From contig JAVEDJ010000150.1 in assembly GCA_030841025.1 (NCBI GenBank), positions 1 through 34,984 on the forward strand: 34,984 nt of DNA. Direction: 5' to 3'. The position numbers and the translations under genes were made by a program. Each line of letters opens with the position of its first letter. The first letter of the stretch is position 1. This DNA comes from Actinomycetota bacterium (GTDB taxonomy: Bacteria; Actinomycetota; Actinomycetes; JACCUZ01). Shown in pieces: positions 1 through 7,313 of this stretch. The notes beneath the pieces were generated by a model that did not search any database, had not been told where the DNA came from, and saw only the letters and a program-made list of their open reading frames with translations.

Positions 1-1398
1 TTCGCCGACCTGGTGCTGTGGCTCCCGCTCGAGCAGGGCCGGGGTGGCTTCGTCGCGGCGGCCCAGATGCGTCCCACGACGGGTCCCACGGTCTATCACG
101 ACGACATCGTCGGCACCGAGGTGCCGCGGGGCCGGCATCCGCAGCTCGAGCTGGCCTACGACCAGGGGCGCATCTGCCGTGAGCGCGACCCCGACTGGCC
201 GGGCAACGTGCCGGTCCGCGAGGAGACCATCCCGGTCGTGCGGGACGACCGGGTGATCGCGGTCGTCAGCCGGCACACCGATCTGGCGGCCGCCCGCACT
301 CCGAGCCGGCTGGAGCTGACCTACCTGCGCACCGCCGACGACCTCGCGTCGATGATCGCGCAGGGCCGGTTCCCACTCCCGGGCGGCGCGGGGCAGGTCG
401 AGGGCGGGCCGCGGGTCGGCGACGGCCTGATCCGGCTCGACGACGCCGGTCTGGTCACCTTCGCCAGCCCGAACGCGCTGTCGGCCTACCGCCGGCTCGG
501 GCTCACCGCTGACCTCACGGGCCGGCATCTCGGTGAGGTGACCGCCGGCCTGGCGCGCCGGGCGCAGCCGGTCGACGAGGGACTGTCGATGGCGATCAGC
601 GGGTGGGCCGCCCGGCAGGCCGAGGTCGAGGCCGGCGGCGCGACGGTCCGGCTGCGCGTCATCCCCCTGACTGCTGGAGCGGAGCGTGCGGCGGCGCTGG
701 TGCTCTGCCGCGACGTCACCGAGGTACGCCGTCAGGAACGCGAGCTGGTCGGCAAGGACGCCACCATCCGCGAGATCCACCACCGGGTGAAGAACAACCT
801 GCAGACCGTCGCCGCCCTGCTGCGGCTGCAGGGCCGTCGGCTACCGGCCGCCGAAGAGACCGCCCGCGACGCCCTGGTGGAGGCCGAGCGTCGCATCGGC
901 TCGATCGCCCTGGTCCACGAGACCCTGTCGCGCACGCTCGACGAGCACGTCGACTTCGACGAGGTGGCCGACCGGGTCGCCGCGCTGGTCGACCTCGCCG
1001 GCGTCGGGGGCGTGCGGGTGGCCCGCGACGGCAGCTTCGGGCCGCTCGTACCGGAGGTTGCCACCCCGCTGGCCCTGGTGCTCGTCGAGCTGGTCCAGAA
1101 CGCCGCCGAGCACGGGCTCGGGGAGGATGGTGGACAGGTCTTCGTGCAGGTACGACGGGGGCCGCGCGCGCTGTGCCTCACCGTCTGGGACGACGGGCCG
1201 GGGAAGGGCGGCGGCGCTGACCTCACGGCCGGCGCCGGGCTGGGCCTGCAGATCGTGCGCACCCTCGTCGAGTCCGAGCTCGGGGGAGAGATCACCAGCA
1301 GTCGCGCCCCCGACGAGGGCGGGGGAGTGCGGGTCACGGTGACGGTGCCCCTGGACACTGACCCGGCCGGGCCAGTGCCCCCTGAGTGGTCCCCGTGA
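1..1398 (+). CDS. pdtaS: PdtaS-type sensor histidine kinase (5' end missing)
   Basis: The reading frame is open from base 1, so the true start lies upstream of the window. The order seen is a GAF-like domain (about 1-380, with the PdtaS-like stretches LVLWLPLEQG and RPTTGPTVYHDD), a PAS-like domain (about 420-730), a HisKA_2 dimerisation and phosphoacceptor box (HHRVKNNLQ at 778-804), and an ATPase domain with the N box ELVQNAAEHG and a DDGPGKG glycine motif. There are no membrane segments, so it is a cytosolic kinase. In mycobacteria PdtaS phosphorylates the ANTAR RNA-binding regulator PdtaR; no pdtaR is visible here. It converges on whiB1, a neighbourhood common in actinomycetes. The family assignment is secure from the GAF-PAS-HisKA_2 layout and close motif match. 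The signal it senses cannot be read from sequence. Confidence 0.93.
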   Translation, partial: FADLVLWLPLEQGRGGFVAAAQMRPTTGPTVYHDDIVGTEVPRGRHPQLELAYDQGRICRERDPDWPGNVPVREETIPVVRDDRVIAVVSRHTDLAAARTPSRLELTYLRTADDLASMIAQGRFPLPGGAGQVEGGPRVGDGLIRLDDAGLVTFASPNALSAYRRLGLTADLTGRHLGEVTAGLARRAQPVDEGLSMAISGWAARQAEVEAGGATVRLRVIPLTAGAERAAALVLCRDVTEVRRQERELVGKDATIREIHHRVKNNLQTVAALLRLQGRRLPAAEETARDALVEAERRIGSIALVHETLSRTLDEHVDFDEVADRVAALVDLAGVGGVRVARDGSFGPLVPEVATPLALVLVELVQNAAEHGLGEDGGQVFVQVRRGPRALCLTVWDDGPGKGGGADLTAGAGLGLQIVRTLVESELGGEITSSRAPDEGGGVRVTVTVPLDTDPAGPVPPEWSP

Positions 1399-1431
1399 GC
1401 GGTCCCCCGACTGCCGGGCCCCAGCACGACA

Positions 1432-1463
1432 AAGCCCCGGCCGCCCATCGGGGGCCGGGGCTT
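1432..1463. terminator. Bidirectional hairpin between pdtaS and whiB1
   Basis: A perfect 11-bp inverted repeat (AAGCCCCGGCC at 1432-1442 and its complement at 1453-1463) with a 10-nt loop lies between the convergent stops of pdtaS and whiB1. The outer A/T ends give a short A-run on one side and TT on the other, but there is no long U-tract. That is normal for high-GC actinobacterial terminators. It could serve both genes. Confidence 0.75.
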
Positions 1464-1499
1464 CGTGGCTCGTTCAGGCGCGAGCGTGGCTCGCGCAGG

Positions 1500-1751
1500 T
1501 CAGGCCGTGCGTGCGCGGTTGCGTGCGCTGCGACGCTTGAGCGCACGGCGTTCGTCCTCGCTCATGCCTCCCCAGACACCGGCGTCCTGGCCGGACTCGA
1601 GAGCCCAGGTCAGGCACTGGTCCAGGACGTCGCAGCGACGGCAGACGGCGCGCGCCTCTTCGATCTGCAGGAGCGCCGGGCCGGTGTTCCCGATCGGGAA
1701 GAACAGCTCCGGGTCCTCATCACGGCAGGCTGCGCGGTGGCGCCAGTCCAT
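1500..1751 (-). CDS. whiB1: WhiB1-family iron-sulfur transcription factor
   Basis: An 83-residue WhiB protein with four cluster-binding cysteines at residues 9, 37, 40 and 46 (C-x27-C-x2-C-x5-C), the GVWGG turn at about 58-62 and a basic C-terminal tail (RRALKRRSARNRAR). It matches my recollection of M. tuberculosis WhiB1 almost residue for residue in the N-terminal MDWRH and LFFP(I/V)GN stretches. WhiB1 carries a nitric-oxide-sensitive [4Fe-4S] cluster, binds the sigma-A C-terminal region and is essential in mycobacteria. The ATG start is supported by a purine-rich GAGGAG ribosome site about 9 nt upstream. It converges on pdtaS and has a long upstream region, with a possible cAMP-CRP site described separately. 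Confidence 0.96.
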   Translation of the reverse strand: MDWRHRAACRDEDPELFFPIGNTGPALLQIEEARAVCRRCDVLDQCLTWALESGQDAGVWGGMSEDERRALKRRSARNRARTA

Positions 1752-2071
1752 GCTGCGTCACTCCTCTTTTCTTGCTTGCTTACGGGGGACAGTGATCTCT
1801 TCGCGGGCGAGCCTTGTGAAACCGTTCACGAGCTCCCCCGCGCATGAACCGGACCGTGTGGTCCCCCATGCTGACGGGTTTTGCTCGAGCGGTGCGCTGC
1901 CCGGGCGCACCCGCGTGAAACACCTGCCGTCAACCTTGGCAAACCAGGCTGCTTGTTACAAGGCTCGGCGTCGATCTTTTTACGCCACGGTGTGTCACGT
2001 ATGTCACAGGCGTGTAGCCGGACCATCACCCGGTGTGGACGATCTGTCCTAAAAGGACCGAAAGCGACCGA
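1752..2071 (-). promoter_or_regulatory. 320-base upstream region of whiB1
   Basis: This gap separates whiB1 from the stop codon of the lipid kinase gene; both are on the minus strand, so it must carry the whiB1 promoter and leader. It is less GC-rich than its flanks near 1930-2010. I find no convincing coding frame and no clear -35/-10 pair. A CRP-like half-palindrome lies at 1993-2008. If transcription starts near 1960, the leader would be about 200 nt. Confidence 0.5.
1993..2008. promoter_or_regulatory. Candidate cAMP-CRP site upstream of whiB1
   Basis: The bases TGTCA-N6-TCACA match the actinobacterial CRP consensus TGTGA-N6-TCACA at 9 of 10 defined positions. In M. tuberculosis whiB1 is a known direct target of the cAMP receptor protein, which makes the position notable. 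The site lies about 245 bp upstream of the whiB1 start, so it would act only if the promoter is distal. It is a single imperfect site and could be chance. Confidence 0.35.
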
Positions 2072-3052
2072 TCAGCACACTACGCGGAGCGCATCCGGCA
2101 CCGAGGTGAACGAGGCGCCGTCCCGGCTGCCCAACGGCTCGCCGTCGACCTGCAGGGCGACCGGCCGCGAGGCGGTGACGGTGAACGACGAGAGATCGTG
2201 CCGATTGAGCGCCGCGCGGCCCAGCGGCTCGCGCTGCCGCCGGGAGACGATCTGCCGCACCTGCCGGAGGGTGCTGACTGTGCGTAGCGAGCGCAGGGCG
2301 TAGAGGTCCAGCCCGGTGTCGAAGGAGGCACGCGGGAACGGACCGATGGGGCGGGTCCCCAGATAGGTCCACGGTGCCGTGTTCGCGACCATCACCAGGT
2401 GCAGGTCCGTGTCGTCGGGCAGCGGCTCGTGCGGCGCGCCGGGCTCCCGGCCGGGCTGTTGTCCCGGCTGGGGCCCCGTGTAGGAGACGGTGAGCGCCGG
2501 GTGCCGGCGGTCGGTGCCGGCGAAGAAGCGGCGCAGCGCCGCCCGGAAGTAGTCGTGCGCGCCCGTACGGCCGCTGGACTCGGCGCGGCGGCGGTCGACC
2601 TCCTCGACCACCTCGGCGTCCCAGCCGAGGCCCGCGTTGAACGTGAACCAGCGGGCGTCGACCTGCCCGAGGCCGACGCGGCGTCGGCGACCGTCGCGCA
2701 GCGCGGTCAGCAGTGCACCGGTCGCCTCGACGGGATCCCGCGGCACGCCGAGAGCACGGGCGAAGACGTTGGCGCCGCCGCCGGGCACCACGGCCAGATC
2801 GGGCACGTCGGGGTGCGGCCCGTCGGCGAGCAGCCCGTTGACCACCTCGTTGACGGTGCCGTCGCCGCCGAAGGCGATGACGATCCCCATGCCGTCGGCT
2901 CGGGCCTGCCGGGCCAGCTCGGTCGCGTGCGCTCGGTGCGTCGTGTGTGCCACCTCGAGCTTGAGCTCGCCCTCGAGCGCAGCCACCAGTACCTCGCGGG
3001 TGCGGGCAGACGCTGTGGTCGCATTGGGGTTCACGACCAGCAACGCCCTCAT
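2072..3052 (-). CDS. Diacylglycerol/lipid kinase (DagK/YegS-like)
   Basis: A 326-residue member of the diacylglycerol kinase catalytic family. It opens with the nucleotide-binding strand RALLVVNPN, has the signature GGDGT at residues 62-66 followed by VNEVVNGL, and a PGGGANVFAR loop where the family usually has PxGTxNxxAR. The C-terminal beta-sandwich ends with a typical LQVDGEPLG stretch. It probably phosphorylates diacylglycerol or a related membrane lipid with ATP, at the cytosolic face. The start at 3052 is preferred over an upstream in-frame codon at 3118, because the protein begins directly with the conserved strand and a TATCCT -10 element sits 8 nt before this ATG (leaderless arrangement). 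It is divergent from the small membrane protein at 3110. The lipid substrate is not decidable from sequence. Confidence 0.87.
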   Translation of the reverse strand: MRALLVVNPNATTASARTREVLVAALEGELKLEVAHTTHRAHATELARQARADGMGIVIAFGGDGTVNEVVNGLLADGPHPDVPDLAVVPGGGANVFARALGVPRDPVEATGALLTALRDGRRRRVGLGQVDARWFTFNAGLGWDAEVVEEVDRRRAESSGRTGAHDYFRAALRRFFAGTDRRHPALTVSYTGPQPGQQPGREPGAPHEPLPDDTDLHLVMVANTAPWTYLGTRPIGPFPRASFDTGLDLYALRSLRTVSTLRQVRQIVSRRQREPLGRAALNRHDLSSFTVTASRPVALQVDGEPLGSRDGASFTSVPDALRVVC

Positions 3053-3060
3053 GGCGGCCC

Positions 3061-3066
3061 AGGATA
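3061..3066 (-). promoter_or_regulatory. -10 element for a leaderless lipid-kinase mRNA
   Basis: TATCCT (TANNNT) on the minus strand ends exactly 8 nt before the ATG at 3052, and there is no Shine-Dalgarno sequence. In actinomycetes this spacing is the hallmark of transcripts that start at the start codon. Confidence 0.55.
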
Positions 3067-3095
3067 GCCGTGGACCCCGCCCCTGGGCTGCCCGA

Positions 3096-3101
3096 TAGTC
3101 T
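3096..3101 (+). promoter_or_regulatory. -10 element for a leaderless membrane-protein mRNA
   Basis: TAGTCT (TANNNT) ends 8 nt before the GTG at 3110, with no ribosome site between. It mirrors the element of the divergent kinase gene 30 bp away, so the two genes would share a very compact back-to-back promoter. Confidence 0.55.
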
Positions 3102-3109
3102 GCGTCCCC

Positions 3110-3514
3110 GTGCCGCAATCACCGCTGCCGCGCTCACCGCTGGCGCTCGTTGCCGGCCTGGTGGGCCTGCAGGGAGTGGTCCTGGTGGTCATCGCGGTCG
3201 CCTTCGTCGTCGAGCTCGCCGTGGCGACGGCCGCCGACGTCACCCGAGCCCTCGTCACCGCCCTGCTCGCGCTGGTCAGCGGGGTCGCCCTGCTGCTGGT
3301 CGCCCGTGGCCTGCGACAGGGGCGCCGGTGGGCCCGGGCACCTGCGCTGGTGACCAACCTGATCCTGGTACCGGTCGCGATCGGGCTCTTCCAGGGCGGT
3401 CGCTGGCAGGTCGGCGCGCCGCTGCTCGCGGCGGCGGCCGCGGTCGTCGTACTGCTGTTCTCGCGTCCGGTGAACGCGGTGCTCGACGAGACCGACCCCG
3501 ACCAGCAGCGCTGA
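3110..3514 (+). CDS. Small four-helix membrane protein, unknown function
   Basis: The 134-residue product has four hydrophobic segments at roughly residues 10-35, 43-64, 77-95 and 100-116, a short basic loop (RGLRQGRRWARAP) between helices 2 and 3, and an acidic C-terminal tail (LDETDPDQQR). This layout is common in actinobacterial integral membrane proteins of unknown function, and I do not recognise a named family. The GTG start is supported by a leaderless-type -10 element 8 nt upstream. It is divergent from the lipid kinase and convergent with sigF, with a gap of only 12 bp. No catalytic motif is visible. Confidence 0.72.
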   Translation: MPQSPLPRSPLALVAGLVGLQGVVLVVIAVAFVVELAVATAADVTRALVTALLALVSGVALLLVARGLRQGRRWARAPALVTNLILVPVAIGLFQGGRWQVGAPLLAAAAAVVVLLFSRPVNAVLDETDPDQQR

Positions 3515-3526
3515 GGCGGCGGCCCC

Positions 3527-4474
3527 TCACTCCTCGACGAGCAGGCCCTCCCGCAGCTGGGCCAGCGTGCGCGCGAGCAGTCGGGACACGTGCATCTGCG
3601 AGATGCCCACCTCGGCCGCGATCTCGGACTGCGTCATGTTCTTGAAGAACCGGAGCATAAGGATCTTCTTCTCACGCGGTGGCAGGCTCTCGAGCATCGG
3701 CTTGAGCGATTCGCGGTACTCCACCCCCTGCAGCGACTCGTCCTCGACGCCGAGGGTCTCCGACACCGGCATGGGCTCGTCGCCGCTGCCGGAGTCGCCG
3801 GCGTCCAGGGAGAGCGTGCTGTAGGCGTTGGCCGACGCCAGGCCCTCGAGGACCTCTTCGTCGCTGATCGTGAGGTGGGCTGCGAGCTCCGAGACCGTAG
3901 GCGCCCGGCCCTGTTTCTGGGACAGCTCGCTGGTCGCCGAGGCGAGCGAGAGCCGCAGCTCCTGGAGGCGGCGCGGCACCCGGACGGCCCAGCCCTTGTC
4001 GCGGAAGTGCCGCTTGATCTCGCCGACGATGGTCGGCGTGGCGTACGTCGAGAACTCGACGCCTCGCTCGAGATCGAAGCGGTCGACCGACTTGATCAGT
4101 CCGATCGTCGCGACCTGCACGAGGTCGTCGTAGGGCTCGCCGCGGTTGCGGAACCGGCGGGCCAGGTGCTCAACGAGCGGCAGGTGCGCCTCGACGAGAG
4201 CGTCGCGGGCACGCTGTCGCACCGGGTCGCTCTCGGCGGCGGACTGCAGCTCGACGAACAGCTCGCGGGTGCGTTCGCGGTCGACGGAGAGACGGGAGCT
4301 CTGCCGCGGCGGAGCCGGCGTGTCGGCACCGCCATCCGGCGTCGCGCCCTCGAGCGCGCCGGCATCGGCCGTGCTGTCGGCACCCTCGGGCTCGGCGACG
4401 CCCTCGCTGAGGCTGGGCTCGTGCGTGGGCGGCTCGCTGGCGGGCTCGGCCGCCGCCTTGGCAGGAGAGGTCAC
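3527..4474 (-). CDS. sigF: SigF/SigB-family RNA polymerase sigma factor
   Basis: A 315-residue alternative sigma-70 factor of the SigB/SigF/SigG group. A low-complexity Ala/Glu/Pro-rich leader of about 60 residues precedes region 2 (DDLVQVATIGLIKSVDRFD, then YATPTIVGEIKRHFRDKGW). Region 3 (VPRRLQEL) and region 4 with its helix-turn-helix (MTQSEIAAEVGISQMHVSRLL) follow. It directs polymerase to stress or developmental promoters and is held by the anti-sigma factor encoded just upstream. The two genes are 4 nt apart and so cotranscribed. The GTG start at 4474 fits the spacing, but the leader is not conserved in the family and an internal start cannot be excluded. No anti-anti-sigma gene is visible nearby. 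Confidence 0.9.
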   Translation of the reverse strand: MTSPAKAAAEPASEPPTHEPSLSEGVAEPEGADSTADAGALEGATPDGGADTPAPPRQSSRLSVDRERTRELFVELQSAAESDPVRQRARDALVEAHLPLVEHLARRFRNRGEPYDDLVQVATIGLIKSVDRFDLERGVEFSTYATPTIVGEIKRHFRDKGWAVRVPRRLQELRLSLASATSELSQKQGRAPTVSELAAHLTISDEEVLEGLASANAYSTLSLDAGDSGSGDEPMPVSETLGVEDESLQGVEYRESLKPMLESLPPREKKILMLRFFKNMTQSEIAAEVGISQMHVSRLLARTLAQLREGLLVEE

Positions 4475-4478
4475 ACCG

Positions 4479-4943
4479 TCACCCGCTGCCGGTCGGAGTG
4501 CGGCGCTTGCGCAGCTGGATCCAGACGTCGCGCTCCGCGTTGGTCCCGGTGTCCACGTCGCCCGCCAGAGCGCTCAGCACGGTCCACGAGAAGGTGTCGC
4601 GCTCGGGCAGCTGGCCGCGCGTGGTCGGGATCGTCACGGTCACCGTGAGCGTGTCGGGCGTCAGCTCGAACCGGCAGGTCAAGGTAGCGGTCTCGATGGC
4701 ATGCGGCAACAGCATCGCGCAGGCCTCGTCGACCGCGATGCGCAGGTCCTCGATCTCGTCCAGGGTGAAGTCCAGCCGAGCGGCGAGGCCGGCGGTGGCG
4801 GTGCGCAGCACCGAGAGATAGGCCGAGTCGGCCGGCAGCCGGATCTCGACGGCGTCCTCGATGGCCGTCTCCACGCCCTGCGCCTGGGCAGCCGGGACCG
4901 CCTCACCCAACGATGCGCTGCTCGTGACCACCCGTTCACTCAC
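4479..4943 (-). CDS. rsbW: RsbW-like anti-sigma factor (serine kinase fold)
   Basis: A 154-residue GHKL-type ATPase domain protein with the N-box helix EDLRIAVDEACAMLL, as in RsbW, SpoIIAB and UsfX. Such proteins bind and silence SigB/SigF and phosphorylate an anti-anti-sigma partner. The GTG at 4943 is preferred over the in-frame codon at 5045 because GGAGG sits about 6 nt upstream and the extra 34 residues are arginine/proline-rich and unlike the family. It lies 4 nt before sigF in the same operon, which supports the pairing. The C-terminal ATP-lid glycines are weak, as in other actinobacterial members. Confidence 0.88.
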   Translation of the reverse strand: MSERVVTSSASLGEAVPAAQAQGVETAIEDAVEIRLPADSAYLSVLRTATAGLAARLDFTLDEIEDLRIAVDEACAMLLPHAIETATLTCRFELTPDTLTVTVTIPTTRGQLPERDTFSWTVLSALAGDVDTGTNAERDVWIQLRKRRTPTGSG

Positions 4944-5125
4944 CCTTGTCCTCCGGTCGTTCCCTGCCCTCGATCCGACGAGACCGCACGGTACAGGCCG
5001 GATCGGGACACCCGCAGACCCCGGTCGGCCGCTGGACCGCCGCATTTAACCACCACAGCTGCTTGAGCGAGGGCTTGGTCCTGCCGACCATCAAAGCACG
5101 CCGACCGAGGAACGGATCGTCCGCA

Positions 5126-6709
5126 ATGCATTCGACCCGCACCGCTATCGCCGCCGGAGCCGCCGCGCTCGTGGTCGGCGCCTTTGCCATGTTCCTCGGC
5201 GTGAGCGGCGCCAGCGACGACACGGTGCTGGTCGTGAACAACCTGCTGCAGACCCTCGCCGCCCTCGCTGCCGGGCTGGTCTGCGCCTCAGTGGCGGTCT
5301 ACGGGCGGACCGGGCGGCGCTTCGGCTGGATGTCGATGGGTGTCGCACTGGTTGGCTGGGGCCTCGGCCAGGCCTACTGGAGCTGGTCCGAGATCGTCGC
5401 CAAGACCGAGACGCCGTTCCCGTCTCCGGCCGACGTCGGGTTCCTCGTCTTCCCCGTCGCGGCGGCGGTCGCGGTCCTGAGCTTCCAAAAGGAGACCTCG
5501 GCGGGCCGGTCCCGGCTGCGGGCCGCCTCGGACGGGGCGATCGTCTCGACGGCGTTGTTCCTCATCAGCTGGGCCTTGGTCCTCGGACCGGTGTACGACG
5601 CCGGTGGCGACAACGCGTTCGCCTTCGGCGTCGCGGTGGCCTATCCCATCAGCGACCTGCTCGTGGTGGCGCTGGTCTTCCTGCTGCTCTCCCGGACTGC
5701 CGGCAACCGGACGCCCATGCTCGTACTTTCCGCCGGCCTGCTGGCCATGGCTGTTGCCGACAGCGGTTTTGCCTATCTCTCGACCTCGGGTGACTACCAC
5801 ACGGGCAGCATCATCGACGTGGCCTGGGTGGCGGCCTTCCTGCTGTGCGCCGTGGCCGCCGTGTCGGACATGGGCAGCTCGCACCGCACCAGCGACTTCA
5901 CCGGCGTCACGAAGCTGGCCTTATACCTGCCACTGGTGCCGTTCGTGGCCGGGACGGTAGTGCTTGCCGGAGAGGCTTGGGAGTCGAGGATGGATCATGC
6001 CCTCGTCGTCTCCGGGATCCTGCTGCTGTGCCTCATCGCGTTTCGGCAGATGCTCGTGCTGAACGAGAACGGTCTGCTGGTCAGGACCGTTCACCAACGC
6101 GAGGAGCAGCTGCGTCACCAGGCCTTCCACGACCCGTTGACGGGCCTGGCCAACCGGCTGCTGTTCCGCGACCGGCTCGAGCACGCGGCGAGCGTGCGGC
6201 AGCGGGACACCAACGACCTGACCGTGCTCTTCCTCGACCTCGACGACTTCAAGCTGGTCAACGACCGGCTCGGGCACGCCGCGGGTGACGCCCTGCTGGT
6301 TGATGTGGCCGAGCGGATGCGTGCTTGCCTTCGCAAGGGCGACACGGTGGCGCGTCTCGGTGGTGACGAGTTCGCCGTACTTCTCGAGGACGACCGTGAG
6401 CCTGCCGATCAGCTGGCCCGCCGCATCGTCGACTCGATGGAGATGCCGTTCCAGCTGGGCAGGCAGCGGGTGCAGGTGACCGGCAGCGTCGGTGTCGCGA
6501 CCCTGGCGGTCGCCGGCGAGGACGCGCAGGCCGTCTCCGACCGACTGTTGCAGTGCGCCGATGTCGCCATGTACACCGCCAAGCGCCAGCACAAGGGTTC
6601 CTACGTCGTGTGGCACCCCTCGCTGCGCATGGACGTAGGGCACGGCCAGCATGCGCCCGACCCGGAGCACGGCAGGGCCAGCACCGCGAGCGAGGCCGTC
6701 GCGCGCTGA
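5126..6709 (+). CDS. Membrane diguanylate cyclase (GGDEF)
   Basis: The 527-residue protein has about nine to ten hydrophobic segments between residues 8 and 310 (a MASE-like sensor) and a C-terminal GGDEF domain. The catalytic GGDEF is intact at 412-416, and an RxxD product-inhibition site (RKGD, 403-406) lies five residues before it. The protein should therefore make cyclic di-GMP from two GTP and be feedback-inhibited. No EAL domain is present. The ATG at 5126 is chosen because the upstream in-frame extension to 4946 is not protein-like and overlaps the rsbW promoter region. A GAGG lies about 16 nt upstream, so the ribosome site is weak. It is divergent from rsbW and convergent with the GNAT gene. 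The signal sensed by the membrane part is unknown. Confidence 0.9.
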   Translation: MHSTRTAIAAGAAALVVGAFAMFLGVSGASDDTVLVVNNLLQTLAALAAGLVCASVAVYGRTGRRFGWMSMGVALVGWGLGQAYWSWSEIVAKTETPFPSPADVGFLVFPVAAAVAVLSFQKETSAGRSRLRAASDGAIVSTALFLISWALVLGPVYDAGGDNAFAFGVAVAYPISDLLVVALVFLLLSRTAGNRTPMLVLSAGLLAMAVADSGFAYLSTSGDYHTGSIIDVAWVAAFLLCAVAAVSDMGSSHRTSDFTGVTKLALYLPLVPFVAGTVVLAGEAWESRMDHALVVSGILLLCLIAFRQMLVLNENGLLVRTVHQREEQLRHQAFHDPLTGLANRLLFRDRLEHAASVRQRDTNDLTVLFLDLDDFKLVNDRLGHAAGDALLVDVAERMRACLRKGDTVARLGGDEFAVLLEDDREPADQLARRIVDSMEMPFQLGRQRVQVTGSVGVATLAVAGEDAQAVSDRLLQCADVAMYTAKRQHKGSYVVWHPSLRMDVGHGQHAPDPEHGRASTASEAVAR

Positions 6710-6733
6710 CGACCGCCCAGGTCAGTCCAACGG

Positions 6734-7252
6734 TCAATCCCGCGTTACGTCCCGCGCCGCCAACGTTCGCAGTGCGTCACCGGTGAGCCGCTGCACCGTC
6801 CACTCGTCCATCGGTACCGCATCGATGGAGCGGTAGAACGCGATGGCTTTCTCGTTCCAGTCGAGCACCCACCACTCCAGCCGGCCGTAGTCGCGGTCCA
6901 GGCAGATCCCGGCGAGCTCGCGCAGGAGTGCAGTACCGACGCCGCAGCCGCGCGCCTCCGGCCGCACGTACAGGTCCTCCAGGTAGAGGCCGTGCTTGCC
7001 CAGCCACGTCGAGAAGTTGGGGAACCACAACGCATAGCCCACCGGTTGACCGACAACCTCGGCGATGTGGCAGAACACTGCAGGCTGCCCGGCGAACAGG
7101 CTCTCCCGCAGATTCTCCTCGGTGGCCAGCACCTCGTGCAGCGACCGCTCGAACTCCGCCAGCTCGCGGATCATCGAGAGGATCAGCGGGACGTCGTCGA
7201 CGGTGGCCGTCCGCACGACGACCGCCTCGCTGCGCTCCTCGGGTGCGGTCAT
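6734..7252 (-). CDS. GNAT acetyltransferase, diamine acetyltransferase-like
   Basis: A 172-residue GNAT-fold protein. The acetyl-CoA loop is RGCGVGTALL, preceded by the strand LEDLYVRPEA; the later WWVLDWNEKAIAFYRS and MDEWTVQRLTG blocks are characteristic of the spermidine/spermine and thialysine acetyltransferase branch. It probably transfers an acetyl group from acetyl-CoA to a small amine in the cytosol, but the actual substrate is unproven. The start at 7252 is a choice between two close ATGs (7264 and 7252), neither with a good ribosome site. It lies downstream of serS on the same strand with a 61-nt gap. Confidence 0.85.
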   Translation of the reverse strand: MTAPEERSEAVVVRTATVDDVPLILSMIRELAEFERSLHEVLATEENLRESLFAGQPAVFCHIAEVVGQPVGYALWFPNFSTWLGKHGLYLEDLYVRPEARGCGVGTALLRELAGICLDRDYGRLEWWVLDWNEKAIAFYRSIDAVPMDEWTVQRLTGDALRTLAARDVTRD

Positions 7253-7313
7253 GACGACATCCAACCGGGCGGGCGGAGCGCCTGCAGCCTCGGGTCGCGT
7301 TCAGGTGGTCGAG

